From Bremerella alba (GTDB taxonomy: Bacteria; Planctomycetota; Planctomycetia; Pirellulales; Pirellulaceae): a stretch of 63,210 bases of DNA. The DNA lies in assembly GCF_013618625.1 (NCBI RefSeq), contig NZ_JABRWO010000020.1, positions 1-63,210 of the forward strand, given 5' to 3'. Positions 7,864-17,193 of this stretch are shown here, in pieces (within the stretch, counting starts at the first letter, position 1; every line of letters begins with the position of its first letter). Position numbers and translations under genes: made by a program. The notes under the pieces were generated by a model. It saw nothing but the letters and a program-made list of their open reading frames with translations. It ran no database searches and was not told the DNA's origin.

Positions 7864-9936
7864 TTATTCCATTTCTTCCCACACGCTGTGATAGCCATCA
7901 ACCGCCTCGGCATACTGTAAGAACCGCTCGTAAAACGAGTTACCGCCGATCGTCGAGCTGTCCCCCACCACAATCAGCTTCCGCCGTGCCCGGGTCAACG
8001 CGACGTTCATGCGGCGCGTATCGTGCAAAAAGCCGATCTCGCCAGACGTGTTCGAGCGCACCAGCGAGATGATTACCACCTCGTTTTCTCGGCCTTGAAA
8101 GCCATCGACCGAGTCCGCTTCGACCCCGGGGGGCAACTGATTCCGCAGAAGTCGCACCTGGGCCGCATACGGAGAAATCACCGAGATCGCCGACGGAAGA
8201 ATCCCCGCGTCGATCAACTGCGTGGCCTTTTTCACAACGAATCGCGCTTCGGCGTCGTTCACGCGGCTCGAGGTCGTTTCGTCTTCCTCTTCAACGAAGT
8301 CGGCCCCGGCGGTGTCGAAGAACTGCCACGGCTTAGGATCGACGTACGCCTGATCGCTGAGCAGCGGCTGCAGGTCGTGCGTGGCGACTGAATCGTCCGC
8401 TTCCAACTGGCCATCGTAAAACTCGAGGCTGCTGAAATCCATGATCGACGTGTGCATCCGATACTGACGCTTCAAGAGTCGGGCGATCGCAGGCCGCTTT
8501 CGCACCAACCGCTGCTGCATGCTATCCGAGAAGCCAGCCGAGGCCGCTTCCTGCGAAAGGATCGTCGGCGGAAGCTGGCAGTGATCGCCCGCCAGAATCA
8601 CGCGTCCACTACGAGCCAATGGAATCCAGCACGCTGGCTCGACGGCCTGACATGCTTCATCGATCACAACCGTGTCGAACGTTCGCCCGGCCAGCAGGTC
8701 GTCGTCGACACCGGTCAACGTGACGCACAGCACCTGGGCATTGGAAAGGATTTGATCGAGCGTCTGCCGCTGGATGCGTTGGGCATCGTCGAACAACTGC
8801 CGTGCTTCGTCGCGCAGGGCCGTTCGCTCGCCGGGGGCTGGCTTGGCTCGCGTGTAACGCCCGGCACTGCGCAGCTTGGCCTGGGCATCGCGGATCAGCT
8901 TATCGGCCAGCTTGGCATCGGGGTGCGAGCGAGCCTGGTAATCGAGCGTGGCGTCGTGCAGCTGCTCGGAAACGCGCGCCGGATGGCCCAGCCGTACGGC
9001 ACGAACTCCTTGGGCCATCACCCGCAGCATGAGGTTATCGACCGCCAAATTGCTGGGGGCACACGCCAAGACTTTTTCGCCTCGGTCGACAAGCTTACGA
9101 ATCAGATGCGCCAGCGTCACGGTTTTGCCGGTGCCTGGCGGACCATGAATGATGGCGACGTCCTCGGCTCGCAGGGCGTTCTCGACGGCGTCCCACTGCG
9201 ACTCGTTCAGGCTTCGTGGCGCGTCGCCTGTTTCGGCCGTCGCATTAAAGCGTGGGGGCGATTCGCCTAGCAACACATCGCGCAGCTCGGCCAGGCGAAT
9301 GTTCTGAGCGCTCGCCGCTCGCTTCAAAGCGAACTCCATCCGCCGACGCGTTACTTCGTCGTCGCTGGGGATCAGGTTGAACGGGTCGTCGTCGTTCTCG
9401 AGAAAGTCCTGCGTGACCACTTCGATCGAACCATCGCGTACCGAAGCGACCAAGCCGCGAACCTGGTTTTGCTCGACATCGTGCACGATCAGCGGCGAGC
9501 CCGAGCGAAAGCGGTGCGGCGGCAGCGAGGCCCCTTGGGTCTTGGGACGGAACTGACAGATGACCCGCCCGGCCAAAGCCGACCATTGCTCGTGCAGCTT
9601 CAATCCTTTGAGGATGCCTGCTTTTTGCTTGCCATCGGCCAGCCGTTGCGATTCCTCTTTCGCTTCCAAGGCCATCCAGCGGCGGAAGTCGGCAAACAAC
9701 GAAGGCCACTCGAGTTGGTCTGGCTCGAAGAACGCGTCGACTTCCGGCAGCGTTTCGCGAAGGGTTTTGGCGGCCCGCTTGGCGCGGTCTTCGGCGACTT
9801 CGACGCTGGCCTGACGGCGGACCAGGTCGATGGCCCCGATTTCCTTACCGGGGATATCCGCTTCTTCAATCAGCAGCCTGAAGAGCTGGTTGCGGTTGGT
9901 CCCCGGAGGAAGTCCCCGTAAATGAAGCCGTGCCAT
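7864..9936 (-). CDS. SF1 (Upf1-like) helicase with N-terminal DbpA-like RNA-binding domain
   Basis: The product has 690 residues from ATG 9936 (MARLHLRGLPPG). Residues 1-60 resemble the small DbpA-type RRM (EIGAIDLVRRQASVEV). A connector follows, then the superfamily 1 motifs: Walker A GPPGTGKT, ACAPSNLAVDNL, Walker B VIDEACQAVEP, GDHCQLPP, RQYRMHTSIMDFSS, DSVDGFQGRENEVVIIS and NVALTRARRKL. That set is typical of Upf1/IGHMBP2-like 5'-3' helicases. The RRM suggests an RNA or RNA-DNA hybrid substrate; this is inference. The start lies inside the 3' end of the MFS gene, a 71-base overlap in another frame, so the two are probably cotranscribed and translationally coupled. The frame is open farther upstream but without homology. 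Confidence 0.88.
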   Translation of the reverse strand: MARLHLRGLPPGTNRNQLFRLLIEEADIPGKEIGAIDLVRRQASVEVAEDRAKRAAKTLRETLPEVDAFFEPDQLEWPSLFADFRRWMALEAKEESQRLADGKQKAGILKGLKLHEQWSALAGRVICQFRPKTQGASLPPHRFRSGSPLIVHDVEQNQVRGLVASVRDGSIEVVTQDFLENDDDPFNLIPSDDEVTRRRMEFALKRAASAQNIRLAELRDVLLGESPPRFNATAETGDAPRSLNESQWDAVENALRAEDVAIIHGPPGTGKTVTLAHLIRKLVDRGEKVLACAPSNLAVDNLMLRVMAQGVRAVRLGHPARVSEQLHDATLDYQARSHPDAKLADKLIRDAQAKLRSAGRYTRAKPAPGERTALRDEARQLFDDAQRIQRQTLDQILSNAQVLCVTLTGVDDDLLAGRTFDTVVIDEACQAVEPACWIPLARSGRVILAGDHCQLPPTILSQEAASAGFSDSMQQRLVRKRPAIARLLKRQYRMHTSIMDFSSLEFYDGQLEADDSVATHDLQPLLSDQAYVDPKPWQFFDTAGADFVEEEDETTSSRVNDAEARFVVKKATQLIDAGILPSAISVISPYAAQVRLLRNQLPPGVEADSVDGFQGRENEVVIISLVRSNTSGEIGFLHDTRRMNVALTRARRKLIVVGDSSTIGGNSFYERFLQYAEAVDGYHSVWEEME

Positions 9937-11344
9937 GGGTAGTGCTTTGTGGATGAGAATGCTTGCTGGGGTCCGCCACCTCTTCGCGTGCGGCGGGCGG
10001 GGTCGCGAAAAAGCACGCAACCGCCTGAAGGAACAACATGGTAGCAAACAACCACAGCACTGCGTCATAGCTGCCGAGAAGTTCTTTCCCCTGGCTCATC
10101 AGAAACGGTCCGGCGGCGCTGCCCCCCACGACCGACATCATCTGAAACCCTTTGATCTTGCCCAAGTGGGCTCGACCAAAATAGCGGGCCAGCAACGAAT
10201 TCGATCCGGCAGCCGACACCCCCTGGGCCATACCAAAGGTCAGCCCATACACGCCGGCCATCCACACCGAGTCAATCGAAAGGTACGTCATGACGCCAAT
10301 GCTTAGCAGCACCGAGCCGGCAACCATCAAGTAATTCAGCTTGAAGTAGTCGGCCAGAATACCGCCGAAGAACTGGCAACTGGCCATGCTGATGGCCATC
10401 GTCCAGAAGATGACCTGCGCGTCTTCTTCGGTGAGGCCACGGCTTTCCAGGTACGGCACCACCATGAACATGAGCGCGGTGCCAATCATCGCCCACATCG
10501 TCATAAACGAAAGGACAATCCAGAACGAACGTTCCTGAAACGCATCGCCCAACGACAACTGCGGCATCATGAAAAACGATCCGCGATTTTCAGTTTCGTT
10601 ATCGCTGCGAGGGACTCGCTTATCGCCATCAGGCAGTTGGCCGATTTCTTCGGGATGATTCCGAAAGACAAAGATCAGCAGCGGAAACATGATCGCCCAT
10701 ACGCCGATACCCAACGCAAAATAGGCTTGCTGCCAACCGAGCCAGCTGATCAGCGCGATGGTAATCACCGGAAACGTAGCAAACGCGATCGGTGCCGACA
10801 TGTTTCGAATGCCGTTGGCGAAGCCCAACTTCCGCTGAAACCACATGTCGGCCGTGTTGGTCGCCAACAGCGTCAGCGAGCCTTGGCCGAGGGTACGGAT
10901 CGCTAAAAACGCGACAAACAGCGCGTACGGTCCTTCTACCTGAGACATGAACATACACGCCAGCCCGAACAGCACGATGATCATCGTGATCGTCTTCCGC
11001 AGTCCCCACCGGTCGGCCAGTGCACCGATCCAAGGAACCGGAAACGCGGCCAGAATCGTTCCCCATAAATAGGCAGTAGTGACCGTTACGATCTCGGCGT
11101 CGATCAGCTCCTTGGTCAGCACAACCTCTTGCCCAGGGTGCGCGTTGCGGAATGTTTCGGTCGCCAGCGAAGTGGCGATATGTTTGTTGAACAGGGCCAC
11201 TCCGTAGGTCTGCCCAGGGCTGGTGCAGTACTGAGCGACCATCGCCACACCCAGCATCACCCATCCATAAAAGAAAGGGGTCGCTCGGACGAGTGGGTCG
11301 CGTCGCAAAGAGGCTGCCTCAAACGAGGCGGCGTCGGTGGCCAT
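9866..11344 (-). CDS. Major facilitator superfamily transporter
   Basis: The protein has 492 residues with about twelve hydrophobic segments, starting FFYGWVMLGVAMVAQYC. The MFS motif A loop is visible as GALADRWGLRKT. There is a central hydrophilic loop (PDGDKRVPRSDNETENRG) between the two six-helix halves. The FYGW opening and the GQGSLTLLATNTADMW region resemble oxalate/formate antiporter-like and monocarboxylate MFS subfamilies, but the substrate cannot be fixed. The C-terminal tail after TM12 is polar and overlaps the start of the helicase gene by 71 bases. A C-terminal extension read in two frames is unusual but gives a compact two-gene unit. Confidence 0.88.
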   Translation of the reverse strand: MATDAASFEAASLRRDPLVRATPFFYGWVMLGVAMVAQYCTSPGQTYGVALFNKHIATSLATETFRNAHPGQEVVLTKELIDAEIVTVTTAYLWGTILAAFPVPWIGALADRWGLRKTITMIIVLFGLACMFMSQVEGPYALFVAFLAIRTLGQGSLTLLATNTADMWFQRKLGFANGIRNMSAPIAFATFPVITIALISWLGWQQAYFALGIGVWAIMFPLLIFVFRNHPEEIGQLPDGDKRVPRSDNETENRGSFFMMPQLSLGDAFQERSFWIVLSFMTMWAMIGTALMFMVVPYLESRGLTEEDAQVIFWTMAISMASCQFFGGILADYFKLNYLMVAGSVLLSIGVMTYLSIDSVWMAGVYGLTFGMAQGVSAAGSNSLLARYFGRAHLGKIKGFQMMSVVGGSAAGPFLMSQGKELLGSYDAVLWLFATMLFLQAVACFFATPPAAREEVADPSKHSHPQSTTHGTASFTGTSSGDQPQPALQAAD

Positions 11345-11696
11345 AAGTAAAGGTTGCCTGAATCTGTTCCAACGAAGATTTGCAGGCCAATAAATACCTG
11401 CGCGGACTCATATACTAACAATGGGTCTGGTAGGAGGAAACGGCTAATGGGGGTTCGGTTCGCCGTATTTTCTAGCACTCATTTGCACGCCCGTAAGCTG
11501 CAATACGTGGGGCATTTTCGCCAACAGTTGCAGGCCAATTGCAAGCTATTCACATTGCCGATACGTTGGAACGTCTTAGACACCCAACAGGGTGTCGTTT
11601 TGTTTGCGTAAGAAACCGCCTCGGGTGCGATGATAACGTCCGCATGAGCACGCCCCCTGTCGAACCCATACAACAATCAACCATAGCGTGAAGTGA
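11345..11696. other. Gene-free divergent intergenic region with an isolated plus-strand terminator
   Basis: About 350 bases separate the divergent MFS and DUF2760 genes. I see no coding region. At 11577-11603 the sequence AGACACCC AACA GGGTGTC is followed by GTTTTGTTT, a good plus-strand intrinsic terminator with no plus-strand gene ahead of it. It could end a small RNA starting between about 11350 and 11550, or attenuate the transcript of the genes beginning at 11697. Confidence 0.4.
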
Positions 11697-12245
11697 ATGA
11701 GCCGAATTGGTTTAGCTTTCAAGCTCTTTTTTCAAATTCTCTTTAATTCCGAAGTCGCCGAGCGCGCCGAAACCCTCTCGCTGCCGGCCCCTGAAAAAGA
11801 GGCCAAGCCAGCAGAGACCCCGCCGCCTAAGCCCAAGCCGAAACCAGCCAAGCCGCAGCGGCCAGAAGGTATCGATGCGTTGGTGCTGTTGGCTACGCTG
11901 CAGCGCGAGGCCCGCTTCTTAGACCTGTTTCAGGAAGACCTGAGCGAATACGACGACGCCCAGATTGGTGCCGCCGTGCGAGATGTGCAGCGCGACACCA
12001 AGGCCACCCTCAACCGCCTGTTCGCCATTGGCCCGGTATGTGACGAAAACGAAGGAAACCGCATCGACCTAACCCCGTCCTTCGATGCCAGCGAGATTCG
12101 TCTGGTGGGTAACGTACAGAACGAAAAGCCTGCCGGGGGTACGCTCGTGCATCGCGGTTGGCGGGCCACCAAGTGCGACGTTCCGACGTTCAACGGCACG
12201 CTCGCCCAGGCCCAAGTGCTCAACCCGGCGGAAGTGGAGGTTTAA
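11697..12245 (+). CDS. DUF2760 domain-containing protein
   Basis: The protein has 182 residues: a short N-terminal segment (MSRIGLAFKLFFQILF), a proline/lysine-rich linker (PPPKPKPKPAKPQRP) at about 40-58, and a C-terminal domain with LVLLATLQREARFLDLFQ, GAAVRDVQRD and a final HRGWRATKCDVPTF, the pattern of DUF2760. In other bacteria DUF2760 genes sit next to Hsp70-like genes, as here. The stop is three bases before the ATG of the first Hsp70 gene and the last codons carry GGAGG, so the two are translationally coupled. Function unknown; an Hsp70 partner or regulator is a reasonable guess. Confidence 0.82.
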   Translation: MSRIGLAFKLFFQILFNSEVAERAETLSLPAPEKEAKPAETPPPKPKPKPAKPQRPEGIDALVLLATLQREARFLDLFQEDLSEYDDAQIGAAVRDVQRDTKATLNRLFAIGPVCDENEGNRIDLTPSFDASEIRLVGNVQNEKPAGGTLVHRGWRATKCDVPTFNGTLAQAQVLNPAEVEV

Positions 12246-12248
12246 CCT

Positions 12249-14036
12249 ATGGCGGCTAAATTTGTCATCGGCGTCGACCTGGGAACCACCAACAGCGTCA
12301 TCGCCTACAGCGATCTGGAAGCCGAACAACCGGTGGTCGAGCTGTTAGAGATTCCGCAGTTGGTCGCGGCCAGTACACTCGAGAACCGCACGTCGCTTCC
12401 CTCGTTCTTGTACCTCGCCACCGAGGCCGATCAGCAAGGAGGCAAGCTCGGTCTGCCGTGGGACGACGATCAAGCGTTCGCTACCGGCGAGTGGGCCCGG
12501 CGTCAGTCGGCCGATACGCCAGACCGCACCGTCGGCGGCGCGAAGAGCTGGCTGTCGCATCATAAGGTCGACCGGCAAGGCGAAATCCTCCCGTGGAACG
12601 CCCCGAAAGAGGTCGGCAAGATCTCGCCGGTGGAAGCCTCGCGGCGGTACCTTCAGCACTTAGTAGCGGCCTGGAATGAAGCCCAGCCCGAGCATGCGTT
12701 CGCCGATCAAGCGGTCGTGCTGACGGTGCCGGCTTCGTTCGACGCGAGTGCCCGAGAGCTAACCCACGAAGCGGCCATCGCGGCTGGCTTCCCGGCCGAT
12801 TTCACCTTGCTGGAAGAACCCCAGGCCGCCGTATACGCCTGGCTGGGTCACATGGGTGAGTCGTGGCGGAAGGCGCTTAGCGTGGGTGATAAGCTGCTGG
12901 TCTGCGACGTCGGTGGCGGAACGACCGACCTGACGTTGATCACCGTCGAAGAAGAAGCAGGCGAACTGGTCCTCAAGCGGATGGCCGTTGGCAATCATCT
13001 GCTGGTAGGCGGCGACAACATGGACCTGGCGTTGGCCTTTCATGTGGCCGAACTGTTCAAGGAAAAGAACGTCACGCTCGATCCGTGGCAATCGGTCTCG
13101 CTGTGGCACAGCTGCCGAGCCGCCAAAGAACAACTGCTGCAAGAGGGTGGGCCCGACAAGCACCCTGTCAGTATCTTAGGGCGCGGCAGCAAGCTGATCG
13201 CGAAGACCGTTTCTGTCGATGTCGAGCGCGAGCCGATCAAAGCGATGCTGTTGGAAGGTTTCTTCCCGGCATGTGCTGCCACCGACAAAGCGGAACGGGG
13301 CTTCGCCTCAGGCTTTCAGGAACTGGGCTTGCCGTTTGAATCGGACCCAGCCGTCACACGCCATCTGGCCGAGTTCTTGGCGATGCACGCCGAGAAAGCA
13401 GGCAGCGCGATTCACCCGACGCATGTGCTGTTCAACGGGGGCGTTTTCAAGAGCGAACCCTTCCAGACGCGGCTGATGGAAACGATCGAATCGTGGCAGC
13501 CGGAACAGCCTCCGCAGCGGTTGGCAGGCGATCACGATCTCGACTACGCCGTCGCTCGCGGTGCGGCCTTCTATGGCTGGGCGAAAGAGAAGGGGGGCAT
13601 TCGTATCCGCGGCGGAACGGCTCAGGCCTATTACGTCGGCATTCAAACATCTGGCCTGGCGATCCCTGGGGCCCCGCGTCCGTTGAACCTGTTGAACGTC
13701 GTGCCGATCGGCATGGAAGAAGGAACCGAAACCGATGTGCCCAGCGCCGAGGTTGGCCTGGTGGTGGGCGAGACGACCAAGTTCCGCTTTTTCTCGTCGC
13801 CGATCCGCAAAGACGACCAGCCAGGGCAGATGATTCAGCGGTGGGACGAAGCCGAGATTTCCGAGACCGACAGCCTGGAAGCTTCGCTGCCGCGCGACGA
13901 CAAGATCAACGAGCCATATGTGCCGGTGACCTTTCACAGCAAAGTGACCGAGCTCGGCATGCTCGAGTTGTGGTGCGTCAGCAGCAAGACTTCCGGCCGC
14001 TGGAAACTGGAGTTCAACGTCCGCGAAGAGGATTGA
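12249..14036 (+). CDS. Hsp70 family protein (DnaK-like ATPase), first copy
   Basis: The protein has 595 residues. The actin-fold ATPase begins VIGVDLGTTNSVIAY (phosphate-1 motif). Phosphate 2 is LLVCDVGGGTTDLTLI and the connect region LLEEPQAAVYAWLGH is also present; HVLFNGGVFKSEPF is near the adenosine motif. After about residue 450 a short beta-rich part replaces the usual DnaK substrate-binding domain and there is no long helical lid or EEVD-type tail. It is therefore a divergent Hsp70, not the housekeeping DnaK. It is coupled to DUF2760 and followed by a second, longer Hsp70 at 14229, which suggests one functional cluster. Confidence 0.92.
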   Translation: MAAKFVIGVDLGTTNSVIAYSDLEAEQPVVELLEIPQLVAASTLENRTSLPSFLYLATEADQQGGKLGLPWDDDQAFATGEWARRQSADTPDRTVGGAKSWLSHHKVDRQGEILPWNAPKEVGKISPVEASRRYLQHLVAAWNEAQPEHAFADQAVVLTVPASFDASARELTHEAAIAAGFPADFTLLEEPQAAVYAWLGHMGESWRKALSVGDKLLVCDVGGGTTDLTLITVEEEAGELVLKRMAVGNHLLVGGDNMDLALAFHVAELFKEKNVTLDPWQSVSLWHSCRAAKEQLLQEGGPDKHPVSILGRGSKLIAKTVSVDVEREPIKAMLLEGFFPACAATDKAERGFASGFQELGLPFESDPAVTRHLAEFLAMHAEKAGSAIHPTHVLFNGGVFKSEPFQTRLMETIESWQPEQPPQRLAGDHDLDYAVARGAAFYGWAKEKGGIRIRGGTAQAYYVGIQTSGLAIPGAPRPLNLLNVVPIGMEEGTETDVPSAEVGLVVGETTKFRFFSSPIRKDDQPGQMIQRWDEAEISETDSLEASLPRDDKINEPYVPVTFHSKVTELGMLELWCVSSKTSGRWKLEFNVREED

Positions 14037-14059
14037 GCCTGTCCTTTTTTATAAGAGTA

Positions 14060-14186
14060 GGATTCGCCACAGAGGGCGCAGAGAGCACCGAGAGAAAGCA
14101 GGAACACACCACGGACAGGAAGAGAAATGGGGTGCCTGGTTTCTCTTCCGTGTCATTCGTGCTTCACGGTGTGCTTTCGGGCTAGT
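14060..14186. repeat. Dispersed-type intergenic repeat between the two Hsp70 genes
   Basis: This stretch has the look of a family of intergenic repeats (GCCACAGAGGGCGCAGAGAG ... ACACCACGGAC) rather than coding DNA. It contains a nested inverted repeat: GGAAGAGAAA pairs with TTTCTCTTCC, and CACACCACGGACA pairs partly with CACGGTGTG. It interrupts what would otherwise be a close pair of Hsp70 genes. Only one copy is present in this window, so the repeat status is from resemblance. Confidence 0.5.
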
Positions 14187-14228
14187 CCATTGTTCGTTTG
14201 AGCGGCTAATCGAGTAACCATTCCCACC

Positions 14229-17078
14229 ATGTCCATCGTCCAAGCAACCTCCGCCCAGCCGCGTCCCGGCGAAGAAGAGGAACTCCCCAGCCGCTATCTC
14301 GTCGGCATCGACCTGGGCACGACCAACTCGGCCGTGACCTTTCTCGATACGCAGACCGACGGCGCAACCATCGAGACCTTCGCGGTCCCGCAAGTGATTG
14401 CCCCTGGGCAGATCGAACCCCGCACCACGCTGCCGTCGTTTCACTATCAGGCGGCTCAAGGAGAGTTCACCCCAGATGCCCTGCGGTTGCCGTGGAGCAA
14501 ATCGGAAGAGACCACCCTGGTCGGTACGTTTGCCCGCGACCATGGAACGAGCGTCCCAGGCCGGATGATTAACTCAGCCAAGAGCTGGCTTTCGCACTCT
14601 GGCGTCGACCGCACGGCGGCCCTGTTGCCGTGGCATGGCAGCGCCGATGTCGAGAAGCTTTCGCCCGTCGAAGTCAGTAGCCGCTACCTGCAGCACGTGC
14701 GATGCGCGTGGAACGATCGCTTTAAGTCAGAGCCGCTGGAGAAGCAAGATATCGTGCTGACCTTGCCGGCGTCGTTCGATGAAATCGCGCGAGAGCTGAC
14801 CGTCGAAGCGGCCAAACAGGCAGGGCTCAATCGCGTGGTTCTCATCGAAGAACCTCAAGCCGCGTTCTACGACTGGCTGGCCAAGCACGCCGACAGCTGG
14901 CAGCAGCATGTTTCGCCGGGGCAAACGATCCTGGTGTGCGACATCGGCGGCGGGACCAGCGACTTCACGCTCATCCGGGCTCGGGCCGGCGAAGAGAACC
15001 TGGTGCAGTTTCATCGCGTGGCCGTGGGCGAACACCTGATCTTGGGTGGCGACAACCTCGACCTGGCCTTGGCCCATCATTTGGAACAAAAGCTTTCGCC
15101 CAACGACAAACTGCCTGCCGATCGGTGGTCGATCTTGGTGCGTCGCTGCCGTCAAATCAAAGAGACGTTCCTGGGCCCAGATCCGCCGAAGTCGCAGACG
15201 GTCAGCCTGCCGGCGCTGGGATCGAAGTTGATTGGGGGTGCTCTGCAGTGCGAGGTAACGCGCGAAGAAGTGCACCAGGTGCTGGCCGAAGGCTTTCTGC
15301 CGGAATGCCAACTGGCCGATGCCCCAGATACGCGGACATCCGGCTTTCAGGAATTTGGCTTGCCGTATGCCCCCGACGCAGCGATAACCCGTTGGCTGGC
15401 CCACTTTCTGCGAACGCATCAGGAAGTGATCGAAGAAGCCAGCCGACATGCAAGCGGAGCCGTTCGGCCTGACCTGGTTTTACTGAACGGTGGCTTCTTC
15501 GAGTCGCCAGTTTTGAAGCAGCGTCTGCTCGACGTGCTGACCCGCTGGTTCACGCAGGACGACGCCAACTGGCAGCCGGTGCTGTTAGAGAACCAGCACC
15601 TCGACCTGGCTGTCTCGCGCGGGGCGACCTACTACGGGCAAGTCCGCCGGGGCACCGGCGTGAAGATCACCGCGAACCTGGCCCGCACTTATTACATTGG
15701 GATCGGCAGTGGCGAAACGCTCGAAGCGATGTGCCTGCTGCCAGCAACGACCGAGCCAGGCCAAGAGATCGATCTCAACTTGACCTTTCAGCTGCGCGTG
15801 TCTGAGCCGGTCGAGTTTCCACTGTTTATTTCCAGCACGCGTTTGATCGACCAACCCGGTCAACTGGTGCCGATCGATCCCCAGCAAATCAAAGCCTTGC
15901 CGCCAATTCGTACGGTCCTCAGGGCACGACGCCGGGCGGCGGCAGAGACGATTCCGGTGCACCTGCACGCCAAGCTTACCGAGATCGGTACGATTGAACT
16001 ATGGTGCGCCGAGGTCGACAGCGACCGCACCTGGCGGCTGCAGTTCGACATTCGTAGCGCCACGCAAACCGACGTCGCCGCGCACCAATCGGCGAAGGAA
16101 GCCGAGGGGATGCTCGATGAATCGTTATGGAACGACGCGGCGCAGCTTCTCAACGAAACGTTCGGCAAACAGGCATCGCGCAAGCCGCAACCGTTGATCA
16201 AAGACTTGGAAGCGGCCCTGGAAATGCGTCGCGACCAATGGCCCACATCGCTGTTGCGCCGCATGTGGGAACACCTGATGGACCTGGAGTCAGGCCGCAG
16301 CAAGAGCCCCACGCACGAGTCGCGTTGGCTGAACCTGACCGGCTTCTGTTTACGGCCTGGCTATGGGCTGGCGCTCGACGATTGGCGGGTTTCCGAGACG
16401 TGGAAACTGCTGCAAGGGAGGGTGCTGCACAACGACGACAACTGCCGTAATCAGTCGTTGATCTTGTGGCGACGGATTGCCGGGGGCCTCAATCGCGGGC
16501 AACAGTTGGCCATCGCCGAACCACTTCTGTTGGCCACGCGCGCAATGCACAAGCGAATGACCAGTGGCGGCGGAGGCAGCACAGCCGCCGCGACCTTCAC
16601 CCCGCAGCAAGCAATCGAAGCTTGGCGTCTGCTGGGAAGCCTGGAGTTGCTCGGAGCCCAAGAGAAAACCGAGATCGGCCGCAAGCTGGTCGACCTGCTA
16701 GGCAAGAAGAAACTGGAACCGGCCCGCGGAGCGATGGCCTGGACGATTGGCCGTATGGGAACGCGCGTGCCGGTATACGGGCCGCTCAATACGCTGGTCC
16801 CCAAAGAGATCGCCGCGAAATGGATGCAGGCGATCACCACGCAAAAAACAACCAACCGGGCCGACCTGCTGGCCGTCATGCAGCTGGCCCGCCATACCAA
16901 GGACCGCTATCGCGACCTGCCAGAAGCTGCCCGAAACGAGGCCGCCGCCTGGTTAGAAAGCCAGCAAGCTTCCCAGCACTGGGTACGCATGGTGCGTGAA
17001 GGAGGTCAGCTGGATGAAGAAGAGCAATCGCAAATCTTCGGCGAGAGTTTGCCAACGGGGTTAACGTTGGTGCGTTAG
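14229..17078 (+). CDS. Hsp70 family protein with long C-terminal DUF3731-type region, second copy
   Basis: The protein has 949 residues. Residues 20-480 form the Hsp70 ATPase: VGIDLGTTNSAVTFLD, ILVCDIGGGTSDFTLI, VLIEEPQAAFYDWLAK, LVLLNGGFFESPVL. It parallels the first copy almost block by block (for example SAKSWLSHSGVDR here, GAKSWLSHHKVDR there), so the two are tandem paralogues. Residues 480-640 are the beta region. The last 300 residues, absent from the first copy, are helical and match the DUF3731 style (MWEHLMDLESGR, WLNLTGFCLRPGYG, MAWTIGRMGTR). Such Hsp70s occur in many bacteria; role unknown. The 190-base gap with a repeat suggests a separate promoter or read-through. Confidence 0.92.
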   Translation: MSIVQATSAQPRPGEEEELPSRYLVGIDLGTTNSAVTFLDTQTDGATIETFAVPQVIAPGQIEPRTTLPSFHYQAAQGEFTPDALRLPWSKSEETTLVGTFARDHGTSVPGRMINSAKSWLSHSGVDRTAALLPWHGSADVEKLSPVEVSSRYLQHVRCAWNDRFKSEPLEKQDIVLTLPASFDEIARELTVEAAKQAGLNRVVLIEEPQAAFYDWLAKHADSWQQHVSPGQTILVCDIGGGTSDFTLIRARAGEENLVQFHRVAVGEHLILGGDNLDLALAHHLEQKLSPNDKLPADRWSILVRRCRQIKETFLGPDPPKSQTVSLPALGSKLIGGALQCEVTREEVHQVLAEGFLPECQLADAPDTRTSGFQEFGLPYAPDAAITRWLAHFLRTHQEVIEEASRHASGAVRPDLVLLNGGFFESPVLKQRLLDVLTRWFTQDDANWQPVLLENQHLDLAVSRGATYYGQVRRGTGVKITANLARTYYIGIGSGETLEAMCLLPATTEPGQEIDLNLTFQLRVSEPVEFPLFISSTRLIDQPGQLVPIDPQQIKALPPIRTVLRARRRAAAETIPVHLHAKLTEIGTIELWCAEVDSDRTWRLQFDIRSATQTDVAAHQSAKEAEGMLDESLWNDAAQLLNETFGKQASRKPQPLIKDLEAALEMRRDQWPTSLLRRMWEHLMDLESGRSKSPTHESRWLNLTGFCLRPGYGLALDDWRVSETWKLLQGRVLHNDDNCRNQSLILWRRIAGGLNRGQQLAIAEPLLLATRAMHKRMTSGGGGSTAAATFTPQQAIEAWRLLGSLELLGAQEKTEIGRKLVDLLGKKKLEPARGAMAWTIGRMGTRVPVYGPLNTLVPKEIAAKWMQAITTQKTTNRADLLAVMQLARHTKDRYRDLPEAARNEAAAWLESQQASQHWVRMVREGGQLDEEEQSQIFGESLPTGLTLVR

Positions 17079-17088
17079 CCATTGCCCG

Positions 17089-17193
17089 GTAGGGTGCGTG
17101 CAGCGCCAGCGCATCGCACCAATTAAGGTCCATCGTGTCGCAGTGCGTTTTGGCAATTCGTGGTGCGATGCGCTATCGCTGCTCGCACCCTAC
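17089..17193. repeat. GTAG-headed REP/BIME-like palindrome, copy B
   Basis: A 105-bp palindrome, GTAGGGTGCGTGCAGCGCC ... GCGATGCGCTATCGCTGCTC, ends GCACCCTAC, just after the second Hsp70 gene. Both arms are of the short type, giving a more symmetric element than the copies near the RAYT gene. Position 11 bases after a stop codon is a typical REP location. Confidence 0.8.

Noticed and set aside
6309-8072. 587-codon open frame on the plus strand opposite the Gfo/Idh/MocA oxidoreductase gene
   Set aside because: Antisense shadow of a clear gene; no ribosome-binding site and no recognisable domain.
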